This document shows positions 9,755 through 18,066 of a stretch of 64,000 nucleotides of DNA, piece after piece (position 1 is the stretch's first letter; each line of letters starts with the position of its first letter). A model generated the notes under the pieces. The model ran no database searches and was not told where the DNA came from. It saw only the letters and a list, made by a program, of their open reading frames with translations. Origin of the DNA: Acuticoccus sp965213555 (GTDB taxonomy: Bacteria; Pseudomonadota; Alphaproteobacteria; Rhizobiales; Amorphaceae); assembly GCF_965213555.1 (NCBI RefSeq), contig NZ_OZ243890.1, positions 1,426,001 to 1,490,000 on the forward strand, in the 5' to 3' direction. Made by a program: the position numbers and the translations under genes.

Positions 9755-10678
9755 ATGAGCTACATGCCCTGCCCCGACCCAGCACCCGGAGATGCGCGGG
9801 CCGCCGACGCGATCGAGACCGTCATCATCCCCCGCGCCCGCGACCTCGGCGGCTTCGAGGTGCGCCGCGCGCTGCCCTCGCCGAAGCGCCAGATGGTCGG
9901 CCCGTTCATCTTCTTCGACCAGATGGGACCGTCCGAGTTCGTGCTCGGCGAGGGGATCGACGTGCGGCCGCACCCGCACATCAACCTTGCCACCGTGACC
10001 TACCTGTTCGACGGGGAGATCATGCACCGCGACTCGCTGGGCACCGAGATCGCGATCCGGCCGGGCGCGGTGAACCTCATGACCGCGGGGCGCGGCATCG
10101 TCCACTCCGAGCGCACGGCGCCGGACGTCAAGTCGCGCGGCGCGAGGCTCTTCGGCCTGCAGACGTGGGTGGCGCTGCCGCGCGAGCACGAGGAGATGGA
10201 GCCTGCCTTCAAGCACCACGGCGCGGACGAGCTGCCCGTCGTCGAGGCGGACGGCGTCCGCGCGCGCCTTGTGGCGGGATCGGCGTGGGGCGCGACGTCG
10301 CCGCTGCGCGCGCAGTCCGACATGATCTACGCCGACGTGGCGCTCGCCCCCGCCGCCGCCGTCCCGGTGGACGCATCCTACGAGGAGCGCGCGCTCTACA
10401 CCGTCGCCGGCAGCATCGAGATCGGCGGCCAACGCCACGAGCCGGGCGCCCTCCTGGTGCTGCGCCCCGGCGATCCGATCACGGTGCGCAACGTCGGCGA
10501 GGGCGAAGCCCGCTTCGCGCTGGTCGGCGGCGCGACGATGGACGGCCCACGCTACATCTGGTGGAACTTCGTCTCCTCGCGCCGCGAGCGGATCGAGCAG
10601 GCCAAGGCGGAGTGGAAGGCCGGCCGCTTCGACACCGTGCCCGGCGACGCGGAGGAATTCATCCCGCTGCCGGAGTAG
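9755..10678 (+). CDS. Pirin family protein (bicupin)
   Basis: Cytoplasmic double-cupin iron protein; relatives are quercetin 2,4-dioxygenases or redox-linked regulators. 307 residues from ATG 9755, chosen because the frame further upstream has no pirin character. The four metal ligands of pirins are all present: His73 and His75 in RPHPHIN, His117 and Glu119 in GIVHSERT. The N-terminal cupin core (FIFFDQMGP, RDSLG) is canonical, and the C-terminal cupin carries the usual RPGDPITVRN turn. It stands alone: divergent from the antiporter and followed by a strong hairpin at 10774-10802. Confidence 0.93.
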   Translation: MSYMPCPDPAPGDARAADAIETVIIPRARDLGGFEVRRALPSPKRQMVGPFIFFDQMGPSEFVLGEGIDVRPHPHINLATVTYLFDGEIMHRDSLGTEIAIRPGAVNLMTAGRGIVHSERTAPDVKSRGARLFGLQTWVALPREHEEMEPAFKHHGADELPVVEADGVRARLVAGSAWGATSPLRAQSDMIYADVALAPAAAVPVDASYEERALYTVAGSIEIGGQRHEPGALLVLRPGDPITVRNVGEGEARFALVGGATMDGPRYIWWNFVSSRRERIEQAKAEWKAGRFDTVPGDAEEFIPLPE

Positions 10679-10773
10679 GGGAAGGTGTGGTGCGACGGGG
10701 CGGGGGTTCATCGCCCCGGCGTCCCCGACACGGCCCGCGGCGACGCCCGTCCCCTTGACGCACATCACACTTT

Positions 10774-10802
10774 CAACGGCGCGCGCCACTCGCGCGCCGT
10801 TG
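10774..10802. terminator. Perfect 12-bp stem hairpin after pirin
   Basis: CAACGGCGCGCG pairs perfectly with CGCGCGCCGTTG around a CCACT loop. It lies 95 bp after the pirin stop and 69 bp before the first dctP start. Only a weak T-run follows, so it may act as a terminator or as an mRNA-stabilising 5' structure for dctP. Confidence 0.6.
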
Positions 10803-10870
10803 TCTTCGAGGGGCTCGCCGACTACCGTGCCGGCGAGAGGGCGTAACGCCCCGCACCAGGGAGGACGTTG

Positions 10871-11887
10871 ATGATCCGCACCACGCTCGTCGCCACGACC
10901 GCGCTCGGCCTAGGGCTCGCCGCAGCATCCGCGCAGGAGTTCACGCTGCGCATCCAGAACCACCAGAGCCCGGAGTCGCTGTCCGGCAAGAACATCGCCC
11001 AGTGGGTGGACGACGTGGAGACGATGTCGGGCGGACGCGTCGACATCGAGATGTTCTACTCGTCCGCGATCGTGAAGTCGGCCGAGACCTTCGACGCTGC
11101 GATCAGCGGCATCGTCGACGGGGACTTCACCAACGCCTCGTACCTGACGGGCAAGGACCCGGCGTTCCAGTTCGTCTCGGACGTGATGGGCGGCTACGAG
11201 ACCCCATGGCAGTTCTACGCCTGGCTCTACGAGGGCGGCGGCATGGAGCTCACCCAGGCGCTCTACGAGGAGTACGGGATGTACCTCCTCGGCTGGCAGA
11301 TCCCGGGACCGGAATCGCTCAACGCCTCGGTGCCGCTGACGGGCCCGGAGGACCTCAAGGACTGGAAGTTCCGCTCGCCGCCGGGCATGGAGACGATGAT
11401 CTTCGAGACCCTCGGCGCCTCGCCCATCGTCATCGACTTCACCGAGGTGTTCACCTCGCTCGAGACCGGCATCATCGACGGCGCGGACGTCTCCAACGTG
11501 TCCACGAACCGGTCGATGGGCATCTACGACCTCGTCAAGCACACCACCTACCCGGGCTTCCACTCGATGCCCGCCGACCACTTCTCGATCAACCTCAACG
11601 TCTGGAATGGGCTGCCCGAGGACATCCAGCGCATCATGGAGGTGGCGGCGCAGAAGAACTCGTTCCGCACGACCCTGGACTACTCGGTGGACATCCAGAA
11701 CGCGGTCAACGAGCTGCAGGGCGAGGTGACGTTCCATGATTGGTCGGAGGAGGATCGTGCGACCTTCCGCGAAGGGGCGCGGCAGGCGTGGAGTGAGTTC
11801 GCGACCACTGAGCAGGCGAAGGCGCTGGTCGACAAGCACCTCGAGTTCATGAACGAGATCGGCCTCGTCACCACCGGCGCGCAGTAG
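10871..11887 (+). CDS. dctP: TRAP transporter substrate-binding protein, copy 1 (DctP family)
   Basis: Periplasmic solute receptor for the secondary TRAP transporter encoded downstream. 338 residues, with a signal peptide of about 22 residues ending ASAQE. The DctP fold is recognised by the ligand-carboxylate arginine, R168 in WKFRSPPG, followed by TEVFTSLETGIIDGAD, and by the conserved FYSSAIVKSAETFDA segment. It resembles the mannitol/chloroaromatic-type (TakP-like) subgroup, whose natural ligands are organic acids. ATG 10871 is preceded by GGGAGG about 8 bp upstream. It is the most divergent of three paralogues here: Asn/Glu replace positions shared by copies 2 and 3, and it uses YEGGGMEL instead of YNGGGLEA. 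It is followed by a hairpin and the antisense PRC-barrel gene. Confidence 0.92.
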   Translation: MIRTTLVATTALGLGLAAASAQEFTLRIQNHQSPESLSGKNIAQWVDDVETMSGGRVDIEMFYSSAIVKSAETFDAAISGIVDGDFTNASYLTGKDPAFQFVSDVMGGYETPWQFYAWLYEGGGMELTQALYEEYGMYLLGWQIPGPESLNASVPLTGPEDLKDWKFRSPPGMETMIFETLGASPIVIDFTEVFTSLETGIIDGADVSNVSTNRSMGIYDLVKHTTYPGFHSMPADHFSINLNVWNGLPEDIQRIMEVAAQKNSFRTTLDYSVDIQNAVNELQGEVTFHDWSEEDRATFREGARQAWSEFATTEQAKALVDKHLEFMNEIGLVTTGAQ

Positions 11888-11920
11888 GCCGCGCGCCGGC
11901 GTCTCGACCCTTCGAGCCGA

Positions 11921-11948
11921 GCCGAGCGTTCTTCACCGGACGCTCGGC
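11921..11948. terminator. Hairpin between convergent dctP copy 1 and PRC-barrel gene
   Basis: GCCGAGCG and CGCTCGGC form an 8-bp stem around a 12-nt loop in the 74-bp convergent gap. It is placed to end transcription from either side. Confidence 0.5.
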
Positions 11949-11961
11949 AGCCCCTCAACCG

Positions 11962-12381
11962 TCAGTCGTCGTCCTCGTAGGTCGGGTAGGCTTCCAGCTC
12001 CTCCTCGGTGGCGTCGATGTACACGCGCACGTCCTCGCCTCGGTACACGGCGACCTGATCGAGGGGGACGATGATCTCCTTGTCGCCGATCCCGAGGAAG
12101 CCGCCGATCTCGAGCTCGAGGTAGGTGGTGCCAGCGGTGTCGGTGGTCATGTCGTCGACGCTGCCGATGTTCTCGTTGGTCACCGTGGACCAGACCTCAG
12201 CATCCTCGATCTCGTCCTCGCCGAGGGGCTGCGCGACGACGTCGACACGCTCATAGCCCCCGACCTCCACGGTCGGCGCGGTCAGCATGATGTCCGTCTC
12301 GGGGACCACGACGGTCTCCTGTGCGACGGCGGGAGCGGATACAAAGGCGCAGGCGAGCACGGTCGCCGTGACAATACGCAT
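11962..12381 (-). CDS. Small secreted PRC-barrel domain protein
   Basis: 139 residues with a signal peptide (residues 1-21, cleavage after AVAQ or PAVA). The mature part has a PRC-barrel-like beta segment: residues ~60-110 read AEVWSTVTNENIGSVDDM, then GGFLGIGDKEIIVPLDQ. The C-terminus is acidic (TEEELEAYPTYEDDD). Such periplasmic PRC-barrel proteins are common in Hyphomicrobiales but have no defined reaction; the barrel usually mediates protein contacts. It lies antisense between binding-protein copies 1 and 2 of the TRAP locus, so it either inserted into an older tandem array or uses the locus as a neutral site. A role in the transporter is not supported by anything visible. Confidence 0.8.
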   Translation of the reverse strand: MRIVTATVLACAFVSAPAVAQETVVVPETDIMLTAPTVEVGGYERVDVVAQPLGEDEIEDAEVWSTVTNENIGSVDDMTTDTAGTTYLELEIGGFLGIGDKEIIVPLDQVAVYRGEDVRVYIDATEEELEAYPTYEDDD

Positions 12382-12542
12382 GAAGTCCTCCTAGTGATGT
12401 GGAATGGGGAAGAACTCCCATCGCTGTAATCAAGTTCCTGCGCCTCATGCTTCTCGTTGCGGCAAAGCCGACGCTCGGCTAGCGTCGCCGCGGCGTCGTC
12501 GACGCAGAAAGCTGGCGGAGTCCAGCGCAATGGGAGGATCAC

Positions 12543-13562
12543 ATGAACCGTACGATCATGGCCGGCGTCGCGCTCGCCGCCTTCGGCGCGACGGCCGTGT
12601 CGGCTCAGGATGCCGAGTTCACGCTGCGCATCCAGACGCACCACTCGCCGGAGTCCATCGCCGGCAAGAGCGCGGCGCAGTTCTACGACGACGTAGAGAC
12701 CATGTCGGGCGGGCGCATCGCCATCGAGCCGTTCTACGCCTCGGCCGTCGTGAAGTCGGCGGAGACGTTCGATGCGGCGATGAACGGCATCCTCGACGGC
12801 GACCTCACGTCGGGCGCCTACCAGACCGGCAAGGACTCGGCCTTCCAGTTCGTCGGCGACCCCATGGGGGGCTACGACACGCCGTGGCAGATGTACGCCT
12901 TCCTGTACAACGGCGGCGGGCTCGAGGCGGCGCAGGCGCTGTACAACGAGTACGGCATGCAGCTCATCGGCTGGTGGATCGCCGCGCCCGAGTCGCTCGC
13001 ATCCGCCCGGCCGCTGACGTCGCCGGCGGACCTTGAGGGGTGGAAGTTCCGCTCGCCGCCCGGGATGCAGACGCAGATCTTCGCCGACCTCGGCGCCTCC
13101 CCCATCGTGATGGACTTCACCGAGGTGTTCACCTCGCTGGAGTCCGGCATCATCGAGGGGGCGGACATGTCGAACCTGGCGGTGAACAAGTCCTCCGGCC
13201 TCTACGACGTCGTCAAGCACGCCACCTTCCCCGGGTTCCACTCCATGCCGGCGGACCACTTCGCCATCCGCAAGGACCTCTGGGACTCCATGCCCGAGGA
13301 CCTGCAGCGGATCATCGACGTCGCCATGCAGAAGCTCGCCTTCCGCATCACGTTGACCGGCTCGGTGGAGACGCTGCAGGCCGCCTCCGACCTCGAGGCC
13401 CAGGGCGTGACGATCCATGACTGGTCGCAGGAAGACCGGCGCACGTTCCGCGAGGCCGCAGTCGCCGCATGGAGCGACTTCGCCACCACCGACGCCGCGC
13501 GCGAGCTGATCGACCTGCACAAGGAGTTCCAGGCGACCATCGGGCTAACCGACGACCGCTAG
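12543..13562 (+). CDS. dctP: TRAP transporter substrate-binding protein, copy 2 (DctP family)
   Basis: 339 residues with a signal peptide ending VSAQD. Same architecture as copy 1: AEFTLRIQTHHSPES at the mature N-terminus, ligand arginine R170 in WKFRSPPG, then DFTEVFTSLESGIIEGAD. It is closest to copy 3, with which it shares the long block from DPMGGYDTPWQMYAFLYNGG through EYGMQLIGWW. Copy-specific changes fall near the pocket (WIAAPES versus WIPGQES; QTQIFADLG versus ETMIFANLG), so the two may bind different acids. ATG 12543 follows GGGAGGATCAC. Upstream is a 161-bp promoter-sized gap divergent from the PRC-barrel gene; downstream is a hairpin. Confidence 0.92.
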   Translation: MNRTIMAGVALAAFGATAVSAQDAEFTLRIQTHHSPESIAGKSAAQFYDDVETMSGGRIAIEPFYASAVVKSAETFDAAMNGILDGDLTSGAYQTGKDSAFQFVGDPMGGYDTPWQMYAFLYNGGGLEAAQALYNEYGMQLIGWWIAAPESLASARPLTSPADLEGWKFRSPPGMQTQIFADLGASPIVMDFTEVFTSLESGIIEGADMSNLAVNKSSGLYDVVKHATFPGFHSMPADHFAIRKDLWDSMPEDLQRIIDVAMQKLAFRITLTGSVETLQAASDLEAQGVTIHDWSQEDRRTFREAAVAAWSDFATTDAARELIDLHKEFQATIGLTDDR

Positions 13563-13626
13563 GCGCCGGCCCAACAGCCACGATCGTTGCGGCAGGCACG
13601 CGGTTTGGCTAACCTTACGAAAGCCT

Positions 13627-13661
13627 TGGGACGGCGCTGCAGAGCGTGCGACGCCGTCCCA
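13627..13661. terminator. Hairpin between dctP copies 2 and 3
   Basis: TGGGACGGCG pairs perfectly with CGCCGTCCCA (10 bp) around a 15-nt loop, 54 bp before the start of copy 3. It is a candidate partial terminator or RNA-stabilising element. Confidence 0.5.
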
Positions 13662-13714
13662 GGAACGACCATGAGAAGCCGGGCGACCCAACGCCTGCGC
13701 CATAGGGAGAGACC

Positions 13715-14779
13715 ATGATCCGCACACTTGTGGCCGGCACCGCCGTCGCCGCACTCGCCTCGGGCGCCCTCGCGCAGGATGCCGAGTTCACCCTGCGCAT
13801 CCAGACGCACCTGTCGCCCGAGTCCTTGTCGGGCCGCAGCGCGGCGCAGTTCTTCGACGATGTGACGACGATGTCGGGCGGGCGCATCGCCATCGAACCG
13901 TTCTACTCGTCGGCCGTGGTGAAGTCCGTCGAGACGTTCGACGCGGCGGTCAACGGGATCCTCGACGCCGACATGACGGGCGGCGCGTACCAGACCGGCA
14001 AGGACCCCGCCTTCCAGTTCGTCGGCGACCCCATGGGGGGCTACGACACGCCCTGGCAGATGTACGCCTTCCTGTACAACGGCGGCGGCCTGGAGGCAGC
14101 GCAGGCGCTGTACAACGAGTACGGCATGCAGCTCATCGGCTGGTGGATCCCCGGCCAAGAGTCGCTCGCCTCGTCGAGCCCGATCGCGGACCCCGCGGCG
14201 CTCGAGAACTGGAAGTTCCGCTCGCCGCCGGGGATGGAGACGATGATCTTCGCCAACCTTGGCGCATCGCCCATCGTGATGGACTTCACCGAGGTGTTCA
14301 CCGCGCTGGAGTCCGGCATCATCGAGGGGACGGACCACTCGAACCTGTCCACCAGCCAGTCGGTCGGGATCTACGACGTCGTCAAGCACGCCACGTACCC
14401 CGGCTTCCACTCGATGCCGGCCGACCACCTCGCGATCCGCAAGGACGTGTGGGATGCGATGCCCGAGGACCTGCAGCGCATCCTCGACGTCGCCATGCAG
14501 AAGCTCGCCTTCCGCACGACGCTTGCCTACCAGGTGGATATCCAGCGCGCCGCGAACGAGCTCGAGGCGGCCGGCGTCACCATGCACGACTGGTCCGAGG
14601 AGGACCGCCGCACCTTCCGCGATGCGGCGATCGCGGCGTGGGACGAGTTCGCGACGACCGAGCAGTCGAAGGCCATGGTCGAGCAGCACAAGGAGTTCCT
14701 CACGACCATCGGCCTGTTCGGCGACGGCTCCAGCGAGGCCGACGCTAACACCGGCGCCTCAGGCGGCACGTCTCAGTAG
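13715..14779 (+). CDS. dctP: TRAP transporter substrate-binding protein, copy 3 (DctP family)
   Basis: 354 residues with a signal peptide ending GALAQD. Mature sequence is nearly collinear with copy 2, and the ligand arginine is R169 in WKFRSPPG. It differs by a 16-18-residue polar C-terminal tail (GSSEADANTGASGGTSQ) that the others lack. This is the copy directly upstream of dctQ and dctM and so the one most likely to be co-transcribed with them. However, a perfect 30-nt palindrome sits between the stop and the dctQ start. ATG 13715 is preceded by AGGGAGAGACC. Confidence 0.92.
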   Translation: MIRTLVAGTAVAALASGALAQDAEFTLRIQTHLSPESLSGRSAAQFFDDVTTMSGGRIAIEPFYSSAVVKSVETFDAAVNGILDADMTGGAYQTGKDPAFQFVGDPMGGYDTPWQMYAFLYNGGGLEAAQALYNEYGMQLIGWWIPGQESLASSSPIADPAALENWKFRSPPGMETMIFANLGASPIVMDFTEVFTALESGIIEGTDHSNLSTSQSVGIYDVVKHATYPGFHSMPADHLAIRKDVWDAMPEDLQRILDVAMQKLAFRTTLAYQVDIQRAANELEAAGVTMHDWSEEDRRTFRDAAIAAWDEFATTEQSKAMVEQHKEFLTTIGLFGDGSSEADANTGASGGTSQ

Positions 14780-14787
14780 GCGGGCGC

Positions 14788-14817
14788 GACGCCCGAGCCG
14801 CCGGCGGCTCGGGCGTC
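14788..14817. terminator. Perfect 30-nt palindrome between dctP copy 3 and dctQ
   Basis: GACGCCCGAGCCGCC is followed directly by its exact reverse complement. This is a very stable GC hairpin 8 bp after the stop of copy 3. Placed between a binding-protein gene and its permease genes, it could lower downstream expression and protect the upstream mRNA, giving excess binding protein over permease. Confidence 0.6.
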
Positions 14818-14872
14818 CGATGGTGAAGGCATGGGGACGGCGCCCTGAGGGCGGTCCCGGCGGAGGACGCCA

Positions 14873-15448
14873 GTGATCGAGGTGAGACCCAAGACCGCGA
14901 TCGACTACATCAGCCTCGGCATCAGCCGGGTCGGCATGTTTCTCGTCGCCGTCATCGTCGCGATCATGTTCTACGAAGTGGTCATGCGCTACTTCTTCGA
15001 GAAGCCGACGCTGTGGGTCAACGAGATGAGCCTATGGATCGGCGGGTTCATCTACCTCCTCGCGGCGCTCTACGTGCTACAACAGCGTGGGCACATCCGC
15101 ATCACGCTGCTCTACGATGCGGTGCCGCGCTGGCTGCAACGGGTGTTCGACGTCATCTCGACCGTGTGCATCGTCATCTTCGGGGCGATGATCATCCACG
15201 GTGGGTTCAACGAGGCGGTCCAGAAGTACGACCGGTGGGAGACCTTCGGCACCGCCTGGGATCCGCCGATCCCCGCGACGATGAAGCCCGCCATCCTCAT
15301 CATCGCCGCGCTCATCATCTTGCAGGCGATCGCCAACCTCATCGCGGACTGGAACGAGACGCCGGTGCCGGAGGGCCACGTGGACGCGGACGAGGTGGGC
15401 GAGCTGAAGAGCGCCTACCGCCAGACCGTCACCGATCGGCACGACTAG
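14873..15448 (+). CDS. dctQ: TRAP transporter small permease subunit DctQ
   Basis: 191 residues, four hydrophobic segments (about residues 17-37, 46-68, 93-115 and 135-158), as in the DctQ family. Diagnostic features are the first-helix MFYEVVMRYFFEKPTLWVNE block and the RGHIRITLLYDAVP loop. It pairs with DctM to form the membrane complex that receives ligand from DctP. The start is GTG 14873 with GGAGG about 9 bp upstream. The acidic C-terminus (GHVDADEVGELKS) is cytoplasmic. A 177-bp gap without a gene separates it from dctM, longer than usual for this pair. Confidence 0.93.
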   Translation: MIEVRPKTAIDYISLGISRVGMFLVAVIVAIMFYEVVMRYFFEKPTLWVNEMSLWIGGFIYLLAALYVLQQRGHIRITLLYDAVPRWLQRVFDVISTVCIVIFGAMIIHGGFNEAVQKYDRWETFGTAWDPPIPATMKPAILIIAALIILQAIANLIADWNETPVPEGHVDADEVGELKSAYRQTVTDRHD

Positions 15449-15625
15449 GATGGCCGCTGGCGTCAGGGGTCGAGCGCACCGGCTACAAGGCGCGGTGCGC
15501 TGGCCCTGCGCCGGGCCGTCGTCGCCCGCGTCGTCGATGCGGGGCCGTCCCTCAGCGCCAGCGGGGCGCCTTCCTGCCCACATTTCCTCGAAGAGGCGTC
15601 GCCGCGCCGCGCCACAGAGCATTTG

Positions 15626-17404
15626 ATGCCCTTCATCCCCTGGCTGATCGCCCTCCTCGTCGCCCTCGCCGCCTTCATCGTTCTTTCGGTCCGCCGGCAG
15701 GACGTGGCGGCGGCCATCCTCCTCGCAGTGGCGGCGACCGTGCTCATCTTCGTCCTGCCTCCCGAGGTGGCGAGCGGGCCGAATACCCAACCCCTGCGGG
15801 ACGCGTTCTGGGCCGCCTACGCCGGCCTGCCGAAGGTCTCCGGCGTGGCGATCGCGCCGCTGTCGGTGCTCGTCCTCGTCGGCATCATCGTGCTCCTCGC
15901 CATCGGCATGCCGCTGGGCTTCGCGTCGGGTTTCCTCGCCGTCGCGGTGCTGTACTTGAAGTTCGGGCCGGACGTGCTGTTCCGCGAGTTCGGCACCGGC
16001 CCGTTCTCGATCCTGTCCCAGCGCATCTACGGGTTGATGACGGACTACGTCATCATCTCGGTGCCGCTGTTCATCTTCATGGCCTCGCTGCTCGAGCGCT
16101 CCGGCCTCGCGCGAGACATGTACACCTCGCTCAACGTCTGGCTGTCTCGCACGCGCGGCGGCATCGCGCTGGTGACGTCGATCATGGCGATCATCATGGC
16201 GGCGATGAGCGGCATCATCGGTGGCGAGGTGGTACTCCTCGGCCTCATCGCGCTGCCGCAGATGCTGCGCCTCGGCTACAACCAGAACCTCGCCATCGGC
16301 ACCATCTGCGCCTCCGGCTCGCTCGGCACGATGATCCCGCCGTCCATCGTCCTCATCATCTACGGCTTGGTGACGGAGACCTCGATCCAGGCGCTGTTCA
16401 CCGCGGCGTTCCTGCCGGGCTTCATCCTCGCCGCGTGCTACTTGATCTACATCGTCGTGCGCACGCAGCTGAACCCGTCCCTCGCCCCGCTCCCTGATAC
16501 GCACGACGACGACCTCGTCGGCTGGTCGAAGCCCGTGCGCTTCCTCGCCTTCGTGCTGACGCTCGTCTCGTTCGCCAGCCTCGTCGCGGCGGCCCTCGTC
16601 TACGCCCAGTCGACCTTCGGCGCGCGCACCACCGGACTGTTCCTCGCCGCCCCACTCGACGACGTGACGTTCCTCCTCGCCGTATCCGTCGCGGCGGCGC
16701 TGGTGCTGTTCGCCGGCTTCGGCGCGGGCCGCGCGGTGGAGTCGTGGAACATGGGCAAGGGCCTCGTCGCGCCCCTCGTCGTCGTGTTCGTGGTCCTGGG
16801 GTCGATCTACGGCGGCGTGACCGGCATCACCGAGGCGGCGGGCATGGGCACCGTCGCGGTCCTCATCTTCATCGTGCTGCGCGGCGAGATGACGTGGCCG
16901 CTGTTCTACCAGTCGCTGCAGCGCACGTTCAAATCCACCGGCACGATCTTGATGGTGACGTTCGGCGCCACCGCGCTCGCCGGGGCGTACTCCATCGCCG
17001 GCGGCCCGGCCTACGTCGCCAACCTCATCACCGGGGCGGAGCTGGCGCCGATGACCGTCATCCTCATCATGATGGCGATCTTCCTGTTCCTCGGCGCGCT
17101 GATGGACTGGGTCGGGATCGTGCTCCTCGTGATGCCGGTGTTCCTGCCCATCGTGCTGCAGCTCGACCTCGGCCTCTCGCCGACGGAGGTGCGCATCTGG
17201 TTCGGCATCCTGTTCTGCGTGAACATGCAGGTGTCGTTCCTGTCGCCACCGTTCGGGCCGGCCGCGTTCTACCTGAAGTCCGTCGCACCACCGCACATCA
17301 CGCTGCCGCAGATCTTCCAGGGCTTCCTGCCCTTCATCGTGCTGCAGCTCTTCGTCCTGATGCTCGTCGTGCTGTTCCCCGCGCTGACGCTTGTCTTCGT
17401 GTGA
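15626..17404 (+). CDS. dctM: TRAP transporter large permease subunit DctM
   Basis: 592 residues, strongly hydrophobic, carrying the transport channel of the sodium-driven TRAP system. DctM family blocks are clear: the FLAVAVLYLKFG region, SVPLFIFMASLLERSG, ICASGSLGTMIPPSIVLIIYG near residues 230-250, and the C-terminal MDWVGIVLLVMPVFLPI and FLSPPFGPAAFYLKSVAPP. The family is usually ~430 residues. This member has an N-terminal helical extension and an extra hydrophobic stretch (about residues 305-375) splitting the two halves, seen in the mannitol/chloroaromatic subgroup. ATG 15626 is preferred to an adjoining TTG. It ends 10 bp before the convergent pyrophosphatase gene. Confidence 0.93.
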   Translation: MPFIPWLIALLVALAAFIVLSVRRQDVAAAILLAVAATVLIFVLPPEVASGPNTQPLRDAFWAAYAGLPKVSGVAIAPLSVLVLVGIIVLLAIGMPLGFASGFLAVAVLYLKFGPDVLFREFGTGPFSILSQRIYGLMTDYVIISVPLFIFMASLLERSGLARDMYTSLNVWLSRTRGGIALVTSIMAIIMAAMSGIIGGEVVLLGLIALPQMLRLGYNQNLAIGTICASGSLGTMIPPSIVLIIYGLVTETSIQALFTAAFLPGFILAACYLIYIVVRTQLNPSLAPLPDTHDDDLVGWSKPVRFLAFVLTLVSFASLVAAALVYAQSTFGARTTGLFLAAPLDDVTFLLAVSVAAALVLFAGFGAGRAVESWNMGKGLVAPLVVVFVVLGSIYGGVTGITEAAGMGTVAVLIFIVLRGEMTWPLFYQSLQRTFKSTGTILMVTFGATALAGAYSIAGGPAYVANLITGAELAPMTVILIMMAIFLFLGALMDWVGIVLLVMPVFLPIVLQLDLGLSPTEVRIWFGILFCVNMQVSFLSPPFGPAAFYLKSVAPPHITLPQIFQGFLPFIVLQLFVLMLVVLFPALTLVFV

Positions 17405-17414
17405 GCCGGGCCGG

Positions 17415-17981
17415 CTACTCGGCGGCCTTGATGGTGGCGACCTCCTTCTCGCCCTCGCGGCGGGCGCGCTCGATGGCCTCGACCACCTTGGCCTTGGCCT
17501 CCTCCACGTCGCCCCAGCCGAGCATCTTGACCCACTTGCCGGGCTCGAGGTCCTTGTAGTGCTCGAAGAAGTGCTGAATCTGCTCGATGGTGATCTGCGG
17601 CATGTCCTGGTAGGAGCGCACGTTCTCGTAGCGCCGCGTGAGTTTGGTGACCGGGACGGCGAGCACCTTCTCGTCCACCCCTCCGTCGTCCTCCATGTTG
17701 AGCACGCCGATGGGCCGCGCGTTCATCACCGCGCCGGGCGCGATCGGCCGCGTCGAGGCGATCATCACGTCGAGCGGGTCGCCGTCGTCCGATAGCGTGT
17801 GCGGGACGAAGCCGTAGTTCACTGGGTAGCGCATGGACGTGTAGAGGAAGCGGTCGACCCATAAGGTGCCGGACGCCTTGTCGAGCTCGTACTTGATGGG
17901 CTCGCCGCCGACGGGCACCTCGATGATGACGTTGACGTCCTCGGGCGGGTTCGTGCCGATGGGGATCGCGTCGATGCGCAT
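17415..17981 (-). CDS. ppa: Inorganic pyrophosphatase (family I)
   Basis: Cytoplasmic Mg-dependent enzyme splitting pyrophosphate to two phosphates, pulling biosynthetic reactions forward. 188 residues against the usual 170-180. The family I signature D-x-D-P-x-D is at residues 66-71 (DGDPLD), with YPVNYGFVP just before it and KLTRRYENVRSYQDMP containing further active-site residues. The C-terminal 15 residues are a charged extension. ATG 17981 has a GGGAGCAGGTC leader. It is convergent with dctM (10-bp gap) and probably transcribed separately. This is the one clear housekeeping gene in this part of the window. Confidence 0.97.
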   Translation of the reverse strand: MRIDAIPIGTNPPEDVNVIIEVPVGGEPIKYELDKASGTLWVDRFLYTSMRYPVNYGFVPHTLSDDGDPLDVMIASTRPIAPGAVMNARPIGVLNMEDDGGVDEKVLAVPVTKLTRRYENVRSYQDMPQITIEQIQHFFEHYKDLEPGKWVKMLGWGDVEEAKAKVVEAIERARREGEKEVATIKAAE

Positions 17982-18066
17982 GACCTGCTCCCTTGGTGGA
18001 CGACACCCCGTGCGCCGACCGTTGGGCGCGCCTATCACGCTCACGCAACGGCGCGAAGTCCTTGGC

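Noticed and set aside
12282..13520. 412-codon minus-strand frame antisense to dctP copy 2 (and similar ones opposite copies 1 and 3)
   Set aside because: The antisense frames mirror each other only because the dctP copies are homologous; no independent protein features.
15077..17296. 739-codon minus-strand frame opposite dctQ-dctM rich in His/Arg/Asp/Glu
   Set aside because: Typical antisense of hydrophobic membrane-protein codons; no start site or domain.
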